Assembly (NCBI GenBank): GCA_017506865.1
Contig: JAFCMP010000071.1
Span: forward strand, 186,001-250,000
Source: Tribonema minus
Lineage: Eukaryota > Sar > Xanthophyceae > Tribonematales > Tribonemataceae
DNA: 64,000 nucleotides
Direction of reading: 5' to 3'
Shown here piece by piece: positions 36,401 through 50,200 of this stretch. Within the stretch, counting starts at the first letter, position 1, and each line of letters starts with the position of its first letter. The notes below the pieces were generated by a model that had not been told where the DNA came from, made no database searches, and saw only the letters and a list, made by a program, of their open reading frames with translations. The position numbers were made by a program, and so were the translations under genes.

Positions 36401-39400
36401 AGACTTGATTGACATTTGACATTTGCACAAAAACCTCAAGGCCGAACATAGTGCAAGCATCACTCAGTATTTCTTTTCATTGCCACGAGGTACTTGCAAA
36501 TGTGCAGCTTCAGGGACACAGTCAGAGCTCATCGTCATGCGTGTACGCTTCTTACTCCTTGCAGCAAGTACCTGTCCTCTGTGTCAAAGGACCAAGCGGG
36601 TATGGTGTGGCCCTTGTCAGCAGGCATGCTGGAGGGGACAGCAGCCCCACCTGGCCCCCTACTGGTGCTGAGGGGCCACACTGATGCAGTGGGAGCCGTG
36701 TGCATGTCACGCAAAGTCGGCCCATACAGGTCAGCAGCAGCAATCAGCTCACAAGTCATTGGTTGTTTGTCATCAGGCATGCCAACTGCACGTGCAGTGT
36801 ATCGCAGTTGTACCGAAAGTGTTAGTGTTGTTGACTCTTATACACCATACTGCAAGGCGGTTCGCTAACTTCTCGGTGGCGCCGTGGCTTGTGCATTTGT
36901 GATGGTGCCATTGTCTCTCACGCCCCATGCTGCAAGGCACGGTTTCTCATTTAGGTCATCATGCCAAGTCACGTCAATATACCAACATACCTTGATTATG
37001 CTGCACTGAGCGCTGTTTTGTGCCTGTTCTGAGCGCCGCAGCGCCAAGTCAGGAGCATTTGTCATCACCGGCTCGTCGGACAAGACACTCAAGCGGTACG
37101 AGCTGGACGGGCTAGAGCTTGCTCGCCTGAGCATCAGCAGCAGCAGCGATGGCGATGGTGGCGCAGCTGAGCTGCCAGTGAAGCGCGCCAGGCACAGCGT
37201 GGTAGCACATGAGAAGGACATCAACGCTGTGGCAGTGGCTCCAAATGACGCCATGGTGGCAACTGCAAGGTGAGCGTAGCATGCAGATTGAGGCATGCTC
37301 AGATCATGTACTAACCACTTGCATGCACGCTTTGGCGGCCAGAGTCACTTTCCTCCATGTGCCAGTGATGCTCTGCATAAATAATGCACTCACCCTACAG
37401 CATCGGTGATACGATCTGGCAGTACTAATCAGCAACAATTGCAGGCTTGTTGGCACATGAGCTTCATGGTGGTCAGATGCAAACGCATCACTTGCTGTGC
37501 ATGCTTACCTTGGTTCTAAAACTTGCTGTGTAACTGCTGCCTGTTTGTTGCAGTCAAGACAAGACGGCCAAGTTGTGGCGGGCCACCGATCTCAGGTGAG
37601 CATCAGGATCAAGAGATGGTGCTTGATTAGATCTAAGAGGTGGTGCTTGATTCAGCCGAGAGCTACAATCAGTCAATGAAATAATCAGTATGGCCCCCAT
37701 GACTGTGCACAAAGTGCACTTTGACTTTGGTCTGACAGGGTCGCTTGTTGCGCACAAATTTGCAATGCATTCAGGTCCATTCCACCGTCCGACCCCACTT
37801 TTGTTCGTCAAACTGCAATGTTATAATGCATGCGTACAGCATCAGACACTGCAGCGCACCATTCATGACCTTTCTATGGCAACACTTATCGTCAAGGGCT
37901 GTCAGAGAGAATGTGATCCAATCATCAACAATTACATCTTCAATGATTGAATCATCAACGTTTAGTCTAGATGGAATTGTTGGCAATGAGCAGCAAAGCA
38001 AACCCTTAGTGTATGCAAGGACTCTAGTGACACGCAATGTACTGTTTGGCCAAACCCCTCAGCTCACATGGCAATTTTGCAGCAAAGAAATGCGGCCCAG
38101 ACCAACATCACAGCAAGTCAACATGTTGTGATCAGCAGCTCATGTAGCCTTCGACATGAGTATTTGATCAGCATGCTCAGCTGCCATGGAGCTCGCACTG
38201 TGCACAACGTTTCCTGTGATGCCATCCTGTGTCACTGCGGAATTTGCATGCCGCAAGCAGTGTTTTTGAAGGAAGGTGGTTGAGACACGCAGTACAAAGT
38301 GCATGCAGCAATCTACACCTAGACCAAAGGCTTGCGAGAACAGATGCTTCCCTCAGGCGGGACACCTTTTATTCCCATGAATTGATGCTCGAAGTTGACA
38401 TATGTAACTACATGGCACGCTGAACACTGTGCTCATTTATGCTGCCTTGTGCTTGCAGCCTTCTGGGGACGCTGAAGGGTCACAAGAGGGGCATCTGGAA
38501 GATTGAATTCAGGTACAGAAGGGGTCACAATATAAGAATGGGTCCGTCCCGCCAGCCTCACCGCTCTCATGCCATGACTGCTTGTGTGTCGTCATGGGCC
38601 TTAAATAGGGTAAATGTGAATCCTACGCTAACCGTATAGGTTTAAGGTAATCAACTACCTTTGAAGTTGGCTCGATCTCAAGCTGGCTTTGAATTAAGCC
38701 GGACAACAACACGGCACTGCGGCTGCAGCACCGTGTGCTATATCGCTGTGCTGCACTTGAGCGCTGTTGTACATCACTCAAAAGCTGCCGTTCAAGCATG
38801 AATTGTGAAGCTGCTAGTGGTAGGTGGACATGTTGTAAGAGAATTTAGCCCCGAGCAGCACAGAACCGCTCTTAAATCGACCAGAACCGTGTCCAGCCGT
38901 CAGACCGCTCTTGTACTGTCACCGCTTGTATATTGAGCGCTCCTACATAAGCGACTCCACCTGTACATACAACTACGCTCCTTCTCGGTTCACTTGCTGA
39001 ATTAGCGTTTAGTTGGACGTCGACAACGTGTCGGCAACTGAAGCCTTCAAATTGTGATTTGGGAACAAATATTGCCTTGATGTGCACCGGGTTGCTGAGC
39101 TTTGACAGGGGTTGACGGGCATAGTGTGGGTGCCTGCTGATGGCTGTCGTCATGCAGCTGTAGCAGGGCTGCCAGTACTTGTGTTCAAGCACACACACAC
39201 CACAGGTCCACATCGATCTACTGCAACTTTCGCTGCACTACAATCATCCAAAACTGCATCCCATACACAAGGTATGGTGGTTTTTGGAGCAGTACGTGGC
39301 TGATGAGCTGGTTGATGCTGTTCCTGCTAATACTTGAGTACTTACGACAGCGACGGAAGCCATCATTTGGCCTTACATGTGGTTGTCCTCTTGTCAACTG

Positions 39401-42400
39401 TTCTGCCTTGCTGGGCGTTCAGCCCTGTGGACAAGTGTGTAGCCACCTGCTCTGGAGACAGAACGGTGCGGCTGTGGTCAGTGAGCGACTTCACATGCCT
39501 TAAGACCTTCCAGGGGCACACAGCAGGTACGAGCTTGAATGCTGCAAAATGAGCAGCCAATGTGCTTGGTTTGCCTGCTGTTGTTATGTCAGGAGTTCCT
39601 ATGCTGCTTCCATGTTTGAAGTTGTTCGACATCAACAGCATGTGTCAGATGCTTTGCAAATACCAATAAATTGCCTGCACAGCTGCACACGTGTGAGCGA
39701 CTGCCGCTGCCGCAGTAGAAGTGGGCCACTCTGGCACGGTCCTGTAGCACATATCCTCGTATTGTTGGCGCATCATGGTCTGCCGTGTCTGTTGTACTGG
39801 TGCTGATGGTGGAGATCCTAGCGTTCACGACAACATCTCACTGATAACCCACTGCACTGCTCCCATACGTTGCCTGTTTTGTGCTTCTTGGGTCAACAGG
39901 GGTGCTCAATTGTGAGTTTGTCTCCGGTGGGGCCCAGCTGCTCTCTGGGGGTGCCGATGGCCTTGTCAAGCTGTGGACCATAAGGTATTTACTTCGTGTT
40001 GTGCCTTGTCAGGTGTTGGGCGCATGATGTTTGCACTGATTGCCATCGGCACGGACATTGACAATCAACAAGACTGATGATTTGCTGCGTTCCTCTTCTC
40101 ATCTGACACGTTCTCAATGAAGCAAGCATCAGTTTGTGTATCAGCGCTGCGCTCCCTTGACTGCACTGTTCGCCCCCAACTCCTTTCACTTTGCTTTCAC
40201 AGGACCAGCGAGTGTGAGGGGACCTTCGACCGACACAACGACCGGGCGTGGGCAATGGCCCTCATCAAAAAGACACACAACAAGTCTGATGGCGACACGG
40301 CAGTTGACAACAGCACTGCCTCCAGGTGAGAATGCTGTGCCTGAACTGGCAATGAAAGTTCTGCCTTCACTGTCAATCAGAGCTGCGCCATGCTTTCTGC
40401 TGGTGTGTGTGACATACAGGCCTGGTCAGAGCGCTGCTGTTTTGTGATTGGGTGTTTGTTACACGACGCAAGCACTATCAACATACAGTACACCCGGCAG
40501 CCACCATATCTTGCCACATTAACAACACAGCAATGCAGTTTTGTAGTGCTTTTCTGATTGACATGTGGTGCAATACATTCTTACTTGCTTCGAAGTATGC
40601 ATTATTGGCAATGCATCCGCACATCCTGCAAAACTTGTGGGCTGTCTAGTTTGTCACATCACACGCTCTTCAAGCTGTCTGGCTCCGAGCGCTGTTGCTC
40701 TGGGTCTTCTTGCAGGGCCGGTATCGGTGGCGCGCTTGCGACTGTGAACGGCGATGTGGAGCTGATCACTGGCGGAGCAGACAGGTATTGGATGTGTGGC
40801 ATGAGACCGTGCTAGAAATGTGCAGTCGCAGGAGAACAAATCATGGCCCCCCACTGCATCTTTGCTGAAACGTGGTTGGCAGCTTCTGACAGTTAGCACA
40901 GCCACACATAAGTGCTGATTTGCCCTGAAGCTGTTGGCGTTGTATTTCTGCTGACCTTTGCTTGCCAGGTTTGACGAAGCAGATTATGACAACTGCCATG
41001 ATATGGTGATGAACGTTTTGACGAAGCAATGTGGTGTCGACGGACATCTGATTTGATGCTGATCGCAGTGGCTTTCGGTCCTGCAACTTGCAATGATATT
41101 TTTCTTGCAGCCTGCATCCTTGAGGCAAAGAGCAGAGACGAAGACTGTTGGGTTACTTGATGTTTGCAATAAACTGTTGTTGCTGTTGCCAATGGCCAGG
41201 GTGCTCACATGTATCGAGCGTTGTTTCAGCTGGTGTGACTGCACGACAGCCACTGACATGCTGGCGTTGTGCTGTTGTGCCTCAGCTTCATCAACGTGTG
41301 GCGGGATGTCACGACTGAGCAGCAGCAAGAAGCAATTCAGAAGGCAGAGGTGAGAAATGCTGCAGCACGTAAATGTCTCCATGTTAACATGAAAATGCCA
41401 AATCCTTCAAATGCAGTTCTACTGAAGTCAGTCAGGCACATTGCGCTGATGGCAACATGAAGTGTATCATCATCTATTGGATCCTTGTCTATTGATGCAG
41501 TAACATTACCCGATAATGTTTATTCCGACAAGATTTTGATGCGTCCCGCTATTGAAGGGGAAGCAAGTTCAACCAACATTGCAACACCAGTTGCATGAGC
41601 CGATTGCTGTCATGCGCAGTGCACTCACCATGTCACGCCTTGATTGTCTGCCGCTTCTGGTATCGATCGCGGACTGCTCTTTTCTACAACCGTTTTGCAG
41701 ACAACTGGTAGAGGAATACTTGGGAATCACCCATGTGCCAATGTGCAGGCCTCTTTCGCGCTGATGTGTGACCTGAAGCATTGCTACAACATGGAGCGTT
41801 GCTACAATTTCGCACTTGATGTGCGAGTACAATTTCTTCCGCACAAACAGTACTGGACTTCTGCACATCGTATACCTTCTAGCCTATCGGACTGAAGCGG
41901 GCCAGTGCATAAATCGCCCTCTCTTGGTGATGCAGCAAGTACTTTCATCTGCCAATGCATGGCTCGGCATGATCGTATGCGTATGTATTGTCTGCCCAGG
42001 CACTATCACAGGAAGCTCACTGGCCTGCAATACTTCTACTATCGATTAAGCGGATCTTGTTGTGCTAGATCAGCTGAAGCTATAAGCTACCGCTGCTTGC
42101 ACTTTGGAAATGGCAATGCTTGGCCAAAGCAAGGTTTGGGAGCTTCATTGGTATGCCCCAAAGCACATACTGTTGGTCAATCTGGTAGAGGCGGCTCTCA
42201 AGGTCTGCATACCCAGACCAATGATTTGCACCGCTGTTTCCTAATGCAGGAGGACTTGCTGAAGGAGCAAAGCCTGGCCAACAGCCTAAGGTGAGCTAGC
42301 TGTTTGACATTGTGGAATAAGTCGCTCAGCACCCAGTTGTTGATCAATGGGAAGGATGCTGGAGCGGCCTACTTCACCAACACAAGCTCTGACAGAGTTC

Positions 42401-45400
42401 AGTGCTGCGGCAAATACTCCAAAGTACATGACATCAGCGCCATTGCACAGCGGTCATTTGCTTGCTTGTGCATGTGCTTCAACTTGGTTTGCACCACGAC
42501 CTTTTGTAGTCTTCCTGTGTGCTTCGTCACCCTGCAGTTATACTTTGTACAATCCAACAGCATCAGCTCTGGCCAGATGCGGAATCTACGCTTGGTTTTG
42601 CACTGGCGGGAGGCTCTAGGGAATGTCAGATGCCAAAGCTGCAATGGTAATGTAGCAGCATGTCATCTTGCTGCTGAAGTTCGTGTACGTCCCTGACACG
42701 GCACCTTCCCCAATACCCGCTTACGCCACTGCAGGGAAAGGAACTTCAAGCGTGCTGCCGCGCTGGCGTTTGAGCTCAAGCGTCCCAACCGCCTGTGGGC
42801 AGTGATCAAGGACATGCTTGCAGAGGCTGAGAAGACGGCATATGAAGCAGCCACTGAGGTGACATGACTTGACCATGAATGGCGTTGCGCGAGATGCGTT
42901 TGTAAACTCAGAACGGTCTGGCTTTGCTCTTGACTGTGCAGCCATGCCAGCAGAGCAGGAATGCCCACTGCGAGCCTGTGGCATTGCAGGACGCTCGGTT
43001 CTCTATCACCAACAACTGCGTGTGCTGTGCGCCCTCTTCCCACGCAGCTGTGTACACACTTCGAAGTATATGTAGCTGGTGCGCAGGAAAATCCCATGCT
43101 CAGCAATGCTTGCCCGTACTTCTACGTCAGAGTACTGAAGCAACAGCTGCAGGTGTCGTCGTTGCCAATGGTAACAGAAGCAGTAGCACACAGCCCTGTA
43201 TGAACGGAATGAAGCAGCCGCAAGTCAGGAGCAATCATTTTTTGCAATCCACCTGCTCAGCAGGACAGCCCGCAGACTGCCTCACGGTACTTCCTACCTG
43301 CGTAAGCGTGCAGCCTTCTTGAGTTGCATTATCTGATGTTGCCTTTTGTTGTTTGTCTGTGTCGCCTTGAATCATTCGTGGCAATCACATCAGCAAGAGC
43401 TGGAGTCAGACGAGCTCTCAGATGCTGGCCGCGAAAGCATGGATGCGCTGGTGAATCATTGGGATGAAGAGCAGATCAAGACGTGCCTCTCGTACTGCCG
43501 TGACTGGAATACCAATGCCAAGACGGCAGCTGTTGCTCAGGTGGGCATCATGCTTCATTGCATCTATGCGTTCAGCAGCTTACAGTGACATTGTGACCTT
43601 GTGTCATCTGCTGGGACACGGAGTCATCATTAGCGCCATCGTGGCAAATTTAAACCCAGACAAGGCCGCTGCTTGACGTTACTTTGTGGCAATCTGCCTT
43701 GGCCAGCAAGGTTTTCTTGTGCAGCCATCGTGCCTTCCGCACTACAGGAGGCTCTCCTTTCAAGTTGTGGCATGTGCTCACAGAAATGTTCAAGTCTACC
43801 ATCTGCTGGTCAGGTTATATTATTTGATCATGGAGGTCAAACGATGGCATCAGGCACATTGCCCCTTGGTCATGTACTTTTCATCATGCACTAGCGCCAA
43901 TTCTACTTGTACGTTTCATTCTACTGATCACTGATGTTGTTGAATCACACAATGCCCTCATGCCCACAGGCGGTCATCACAGCGCTGCTGCGGTGCATTG
44001 GTCTGGAGCGTCTTTCACAAGTTGAGACATGCAGCGAGGTGCTTGAGGCTCTGCTGCCTTACAGTGAGAGGCACTACCAGCGCCTGGACAGGTGTGACAA
44101 GTTCTTGTACCAGCTTGAAAATACCTTTGTGCCTGAAAATATTGGTCACGTTTCATTGACGCATCAAATAGCTCAATTAAAACTTCTTGTTAGGGGTTTC
44201 AGGCTCTGGAGCCTTGAGTAACATCCCACGTTCGCATCGCACTTCACCCATTCTGCTGTCAGTTATGGCACAGGTTATGGACCTGACTTTTGCATGTCGC
44301 TTTCTGAAGAGTAGCTTTGCGCACGCAATGCGCAGGCCGCAAAAGCAAACCGGCAGGTTTGACAGCACGGCGTCTGCGTTGGCACTTTTAGTGCCGTGCC
44401 ACTCACTTTTGTTGTATTTGCCCTTGTCCAGCCAGCCGCAAATAATCCTCATGAATCCCACCTCCAGCGGCAAGCAGCCCATGGGTTGCTGGATGCTGCA
44501 TGTGCAGGCCGTGGCACTGGCTTGTCCGGATAAATTGCATGGCTGATGAAAGACCATGTGCGCCAGCCAAAGCCCCAGCTGTCGCCGCAGCATAGCAGCA
44601 TGGGACCCTGAATCACCGTGCTGCGTCTTGTCACTCCCCCTTTGCATCCTTCTCATAAGCTGTTGCGGTGGCACGTTTAACGTGCACTACCTCTGCGCCT
44701 GCCTGCATGGCTTTGGGCCTATGAACGTAACTTTTTAATCTGCATCTGTTCTACTCGCACTGCAGTCAGCCAGGGCCGGCCGGAGTGTGCATTTCGCCTT
44801 CAGCTTCGCTTGCCATGTTTTCCAATCAAGCCGAAGTTCAAAATCTCTTACGAGCACTGATGCAAATATAGTACCTCGATGTTTGTGTTGTATGATGCAT
44901 GTTTGTTGCTTTGCATGTCAATTTGTCCTGCATGTCCACCCCACCTGTGTCAGCTGCAAGCAGCCCAGCTCTCAAAATATTGCTGTTGCTAGGGGATGGG
45001 GTTGCAAAAGCATCAGCAACTCGTCATCTGCTGCACAAAACGGCTTGAGAAGTACTCGAATGCACAATTGAGAAGTACTCGAATGCACAAAACAGCGCTG
45101 ATATGACAGCATGATAGCACAGCGGCATGCACTCCTTGCGTTGCCGTGAATCACACACAGGTGCTGCCACGGCGACTTGCTAGGGAACCTCCAAAAAAGT
45201 ACACGTAGCTGTTGCAGAAGCATGTGGTCGCTGGGCATGCTTGACAAGGCAGGCATCATCAAATCGCCACCAGTATGGTGCTTGTATAGTTCCAGGTTAT
45301 GAGCCAGTCACAGTCTACGAGATTAGCTAGGACTACCGCTCCTGCAAGAAACGCCTTTCAGTACTGCAAGTTAGTGTTCAGCAAACGGCAATCACTACGT

Positions 45401-46291
45401 GCGCTCGCTTGTGTTGCTCATCACGATGAGCCCTCCTCTCCCACGTTTCACAGGCTGCTGCAGTCAACATACCTGGTGGATTACACCCTGGCTGGCATGC
45501 GGATGCTGCTAGCAGATGGCCAAGCCGACACAGCAGCAGGAGACTCCTCATCAGACGACGAGGATTTTCACACAACAGCTGTTGTTCACGGGCGAGTGGT
45601 CTTCAATGTAGTGCCAACCGTCGGTGTCGGTGCAAATGGTGGTGCTGGCACAGCAGCCATGGACACGAGCGACAGTGATGCAACCTCTGTCGAGCACACA
45701 GATGACATGGACGATGCCGCTTCTCAGGGAGATGACACCGCCAGCAGGGGCGAACCGCATGCCAGTAGCAATGGTGGAGCCGGCAACCCTCATGCACGCA
45801 AGGAGACAACTGCTGCTTCTGCCATGCAGCATGAGCAGGCGACAGATGGAGGCGTGGGAGACTCAATTGATGATGTTGCCGGTGGTGTCATCCTGGCTGC
45901 AGCAACAGCCAAGAAGCCAAAAAAAAAGGGGGGGAAGAGTGCTGCAAAACATGCAATATCATCAGGAGAGCCAGAGGCAGAGGACAGCGGTGAACATGTG
46001 ACACCAAGGCAAAAGCGGCAAGATGCACCGGCAGCAGACCAGGAGGAAGAGCATTCCACAAGCCGGCGACCAAGCGCACGCAAAACACCCAAGCGCTCAC
46101 GTTCAGTCGATGCTCGTGATAGCGCCCATTCTGGCACTGATGTAGACGGGCATGTGGTTGCACCAGCAACATCCAGCACTACAGCCAAAAAAAGCAAAAA
46201 GCGCCGCGCTGTTGTGGACGCTGACTCCAACATAAGTGATGCAGGCGCAGTGCGTGTCAGCAAGCGCTCCAACAAAGGCGAGCTGGCGTGA
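27470..46291 (+). CDS. UTP13: UTP13 / TBL3, WD40 protein of the small-subunit processome
   Basis: Twenty-eight exons in frame, 1195 aa: 27470-27547, 27796-27937, 28253-28379, 29430-29510, 29930-29975, 30555-30685, 31491-31608, 32580-32723, 33281-33370, 33919-34001, 34363-34424, 34935-35002, 35668-35790, 36035-36123, 36565-36729, 37042-37269, 37554-37595, 38459-38512, 39423-39526, 39900-39984, 40203-40325, 40716-40784, 41286-41349, 42250-42290, 42735-42858, 43394-43540, 43970-44091, 45454-46291. WD40 repeats fill about residues 30-750 ([41 protein letters not shown]). The Utp13 C-terminal domain follows (about 770-945: [43 protein letters not shown]). UTP13 belongs to the UTP-B subcomplex and acts in nucleolar 18S rRNA processing. 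A ~250-residue acidic and lysine-rich tail (KKPKKKGGK) is extra compared with human TBL3. Introns 3 and 9 use GC donors. Confidence 0.95.
43541..43784 (+). mobile_element. Introner-like sequence, copy in UTP13 intron 26
   Basis: The first ~244 bases of this intron, beginning exactly at the donor (CAG|GTGGGCATCATGC), are about 85-90% identical by eye to the first ~242 bases of a myosin intron at 57267. Homology stops just after CTCACAG, itself an acceptor-like string. The present intron runs on for ~185 unrelated bases to the acceptor used at 43969. Same orientation as the gene in both copies. Confidence 0.75.
45045..45090 (+). repeat. Perfect 23-bp tandem duplication in the last UTP13 intron
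   Basis: Two head-to-tail copies of a 23-bp unit beginning ttgagaagtactcg, identical by eye. No function is evident. Confidence 0.9.
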
Positions 46292-47271
46292 GCCAGTCTT
46301 TACCGCGATGCACAATACTAGAGGGTTGTCTCATTGTGCGTGCGCGCCCGAAGGTTTCTTTGCTTTCTCCAATGATGTGTCTGATGTGGGTGCTCTGTCA
46401 CTACATGTCTTGGCTGCATGCACTGTGTAGATTGCAACCTCTGTAGCCGCTGTCTGTTTGCCAATGTCAACAAGACTGAAAATGGTGTTAAGAGGTTATT
46501 TCATCAAGTCACATGCGCAAGGCTGACAACCTTGCACACACATCAACAGTCATGCTCGAATTCTTCAGGTGAATGTGGGTGAATGTGTAGGGGCAAGAGG
46601 GGCTCTATCAAAAACACAAAGAAGCCATTGAACCTGAACCAACTGCCTGATCACCATCCCCTATCTGAGCCATAAATTTAAACCGTGGCGGAATCTACAG
46701 ATTGGTAAACCTCAACTTGAAAGATGTGACTCTCCGCAACTCTCCTCAAAGCTCCTAGTCAAAGCTGTCCCAGTCTAGGTGCGGCGCTGACACACAGACG
46801 ACATGTGCGCACTCGCTGAGGTCATAGATTGCTGACGGTGCTGTCGTCCGCTGTCTTTGTGCACCATTTCGGTGCTGTGTTCGCCGCTACAGAATGTTTT
46901 GTGTTTTCTGAGGCTGCTGTGTCTCATGATGGCTGTGTCCGACGGATTCTCCCTCGTCTTTTCAAGTGTGGACACGTCGCCGTGCTTGCAAGGCTTCTTC
47001 GCTACCCGTATCGCATCGCATCATCTTATCGCATCGCCAGTGCAGCATTCAGCATTGCTTTTCCGCATAGTATCCAATGGGATTCGCGGACTCTGTGACA
47101 GAGTGACATGGCGTATCTTGAAAGTGGCATTTTCCACTTGTTGCCCCAGCACCCCATGTTTCAAGCGCCCAGCATATCCACTTTGACTCATGGTCAAACC
47201 ACTTGTGCCTAATTATGTGCCAACGCCATCAGTCACAGCCTGTCTCTATGTTTTGTCTCCACACATGGTGC
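46292..47271. other. Intergenic, nothing recognised
   Basis: About 1 kb between the UTP13 stop codon and the first supportable exon of the next gene. Frames are short and without domains. It should hold the UTP13 3' UTR and the next promoter. Confidence 0.5.
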
Positions 47272-50200
47272 AGCAATTTACCATTATGGCGGACCTGGTC
47301 GAGAGGCTCATCAACAGGTTCGGGCAGGCGGCCGTGAGTACTGCCGAGGGGCACGAGCCCTCACACACACGCCGGCTGCACGAGACTCTGTTGCGGCCTT
47401 CTAGCGAAGGCGAGGCATGCTTGAAGCGGATCAAGGCGTAAAGCTCAGGCGCAAGACAGTCTCTCGCAGCCTTCCGAAGGTCCTGCATTGGCACCATAGC
47501 CTTCACATCGCCCAAACACTCCAGGACGCTGCAGATGACGTGGCATCTGGCCTCCCTAGGGCAGCTGCTGGTCAACTACATCTGCACGTGGAAGCTGCAT
47601 CTCGGACGGCCCTTCCCCGACGCCAAGCAGCGTTTTTTAATGGAGTGCTTAATCTGCTGTGTGCAAGGAGAGGGGGCAGCTTACACGCAAGAAGCAGGAC
47701 CTGGAGCTGCTCAGGTAAAAGAACATAGTCCTCGCTTCTTCGCAGCTTGACCTTTGAACCGGTACCGTGCACTGGGCACCACCATTCGCTGCGCATCAGC
47801 ACCACAACAGTGACTGTTTTTCTGTGGTTTAACTTAAAAGAAAGTGCATGCTGCTGTTTCAGGCGCAGGTTGTAACTTTGGCCAGCGTTGGTACTCACGC
47901 AGAACTTCAGCAATCTCGCATGACTTGTTATTCGTCCATGGCTCACGACTTTATCTGAGAAGGATGTGCACATTGAGCCAGTCATGCATACTTGTCAAAC
48001 AGTGTAATGAAGGCAGCCTTCCATCCAGCACATGGTCACCTTGTCGACCAGTTTGCCAACAGCCTGACAGTACCTGATCACTTGTGCAACATGCCTGGAG
48101 ATGTCACCTTTGCAAGTGGTATGGACACTCGCATTGACCAGAATGCAAACCTCAATCTGCCATCACAGCTGGCACTCTGGTTACAGCACCAAGTCAAGAA
48201 GTTCAGGTGAAGGCGGTGGTCAGCCCGTTCATGTGGAGTGACACGTGCTCCTCGTGCGCTTGTTGTCGCGCAGTTGCCCCCCTGGACGCTTCAACGATTG
48301 CAGGACCTGAGCCACAAAAGCAACATGCAGGCCCTGGGGGCCCCCTGCCCGCCTTGCTTGGCGCCTGCGTGAGGTCTTCCGCTATGTGGCCAGGGACATG
48401 GCGACGGTTGCCAGCACGCGCATACAGGTGCATTTCAGCGGCGACGTCTGGCCATCACATACTGGGCCCTGTTCAAAGCCCTGCGGGCGCACATCATGAA
48501 CGACGATGATGACCCCGATACCCAAGTCGACATGACAGTCACTGTGCGCCTGTTCACCAGGTGCCAGTGGGCGGCAGATGCTTGATGCCCTGTCTTCACA
48601 AGGTATCGTGTGCATGCATTTGCTGCAATGATTTGCAAACAGTTTCTGGAGCGGCTGGCGTACTCTCATCAGCACCATGGCGTTTGCGAAGTGCAAGTAA
48701 TGCAGGTGTCTCAACGGCTCACGTTTCTGCTGCCAGTGTTTTTGTGGTGCACTACGTTCGGCATGATGTAAGCTGGACAGAGGGCAGGGAGCAGGCTGCA
48801 TTCACACTTGTGCCAGCCCTGCTGGGCAGAGGTGGAAATGGCAGCAGGCAGCTGTTTTTGCCATTGAGCGCGAGTGATGTGGACAACTTCAACTTGCGTG
48901 TCGTGGTTCAGCCACACATTGCATGTATGCGCCTTGTTCTGTCCCTACATACAAAAAGTTGATGTGTGATGGCCTGCTCAGAGTAATCAATCAACACGCA
49001 CTCTGGATGTTCTTGACTTGGCCTTCCAGCCAGGCTTGGATGTGGTCTTCAAGTACAATGGGAGTGACAGTGCTTGTTGCCATTCAACTTACGGACTCCC
49101 CCCGGCCAAATAAATTGCGTGTGATGCTCCCAGGGCTGTACGTGACTTGGCTGAGCTGGTGACCACCTATGCCGGCAACAACTTGTACGCGGAGCTGCAG
49201 GCACGCCTCAACCAGCTGGGCTTCAGGGGTGCAGAGCTGGACAATGACGGAGACGTGCAGGAGGGCGCCGATTACCTCAAGATCCTGGACATCTGCGAGA
49301 CAGTGCGCCACCTGCCTGATGGCGACAGCGACGCTAGCAAGCGCCGGCTTCTGGCACAGCTGCAGCAGCTTTATGTGGAGACCGACCGCACAGACTACCA
49401 GGAGCTGATGTCGGGGCTGTTTGAGCAGTTTCCTGGCGATGCCGCAGCGCGCCGTGAGAAAAGGGGGACGCTGTGTCGGGCCTGCTGCCGGTCCCTCCAA
49501 AGCTCACTTCTTCCCTCCCCCTCCTCAAGCCCCAGCCGGCGTTCATCCGCATCGACCGCACGTGAGTTGCCGACATGCTGCCGCATCTGTCTCATAGCTG
49601 TTGGCGCGATTGTATATCAGCTCCTTCTTTGAAGTTTGACTGAAGTTTACAGGGGTACGGCGCGCGCGTGCATATGGGTGCTCTAGATCTAGGGCTGCAG
49701 GCATAGCCTCGCCGCGTAGTACCTGTAGTCTAACTTAAAGACAGGGTGAGCACGCTTAGCCTGCTACTAGTAGCATACTAGAGATGTCCTATTAGCTTAG
49801 CTACTGATGGTAGCACACTGCACATGTCCTATTAGCGTGCTTGACTGTCACTCTGTCAACTTTTGGTGATTGTAATCATGGTCTGATCACTCTAATATGC
49901 GTGATATCGAGGCTGTCTGAGTCATGCATATGCACATGAGTATCACATTCTGAAACCTGGCAGTCACAGGCAAATGTGATGATTGAGATTGTCATTGTGC
50001 GCTCTTTGTTCAAATGAGCAACGCCGGGCCATTTGATTTTTGGGACTTGGTCCTTCATGTTAAACTCGAACGCTGCACTTCTGCCTTGAATTGTTGCGTT
50101 GTTGTCGAGGTAGTTTTGCACGGGCTGTGTGTTGCATGAGTGCATCATCATCCATTGTGTAATGCTCATCAATCAGGTACTTCTACCTTAATTGAATCAG

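Noticed and set aside
49454-49562. An intron joining 49453 to 49530 or 49536 in the unrecognised gene
   Set aside because: The donor (GTGAGA) is good, but the exit phase does not fit the reading frame PAFIRIDR after either acceptor, so the model was left open.
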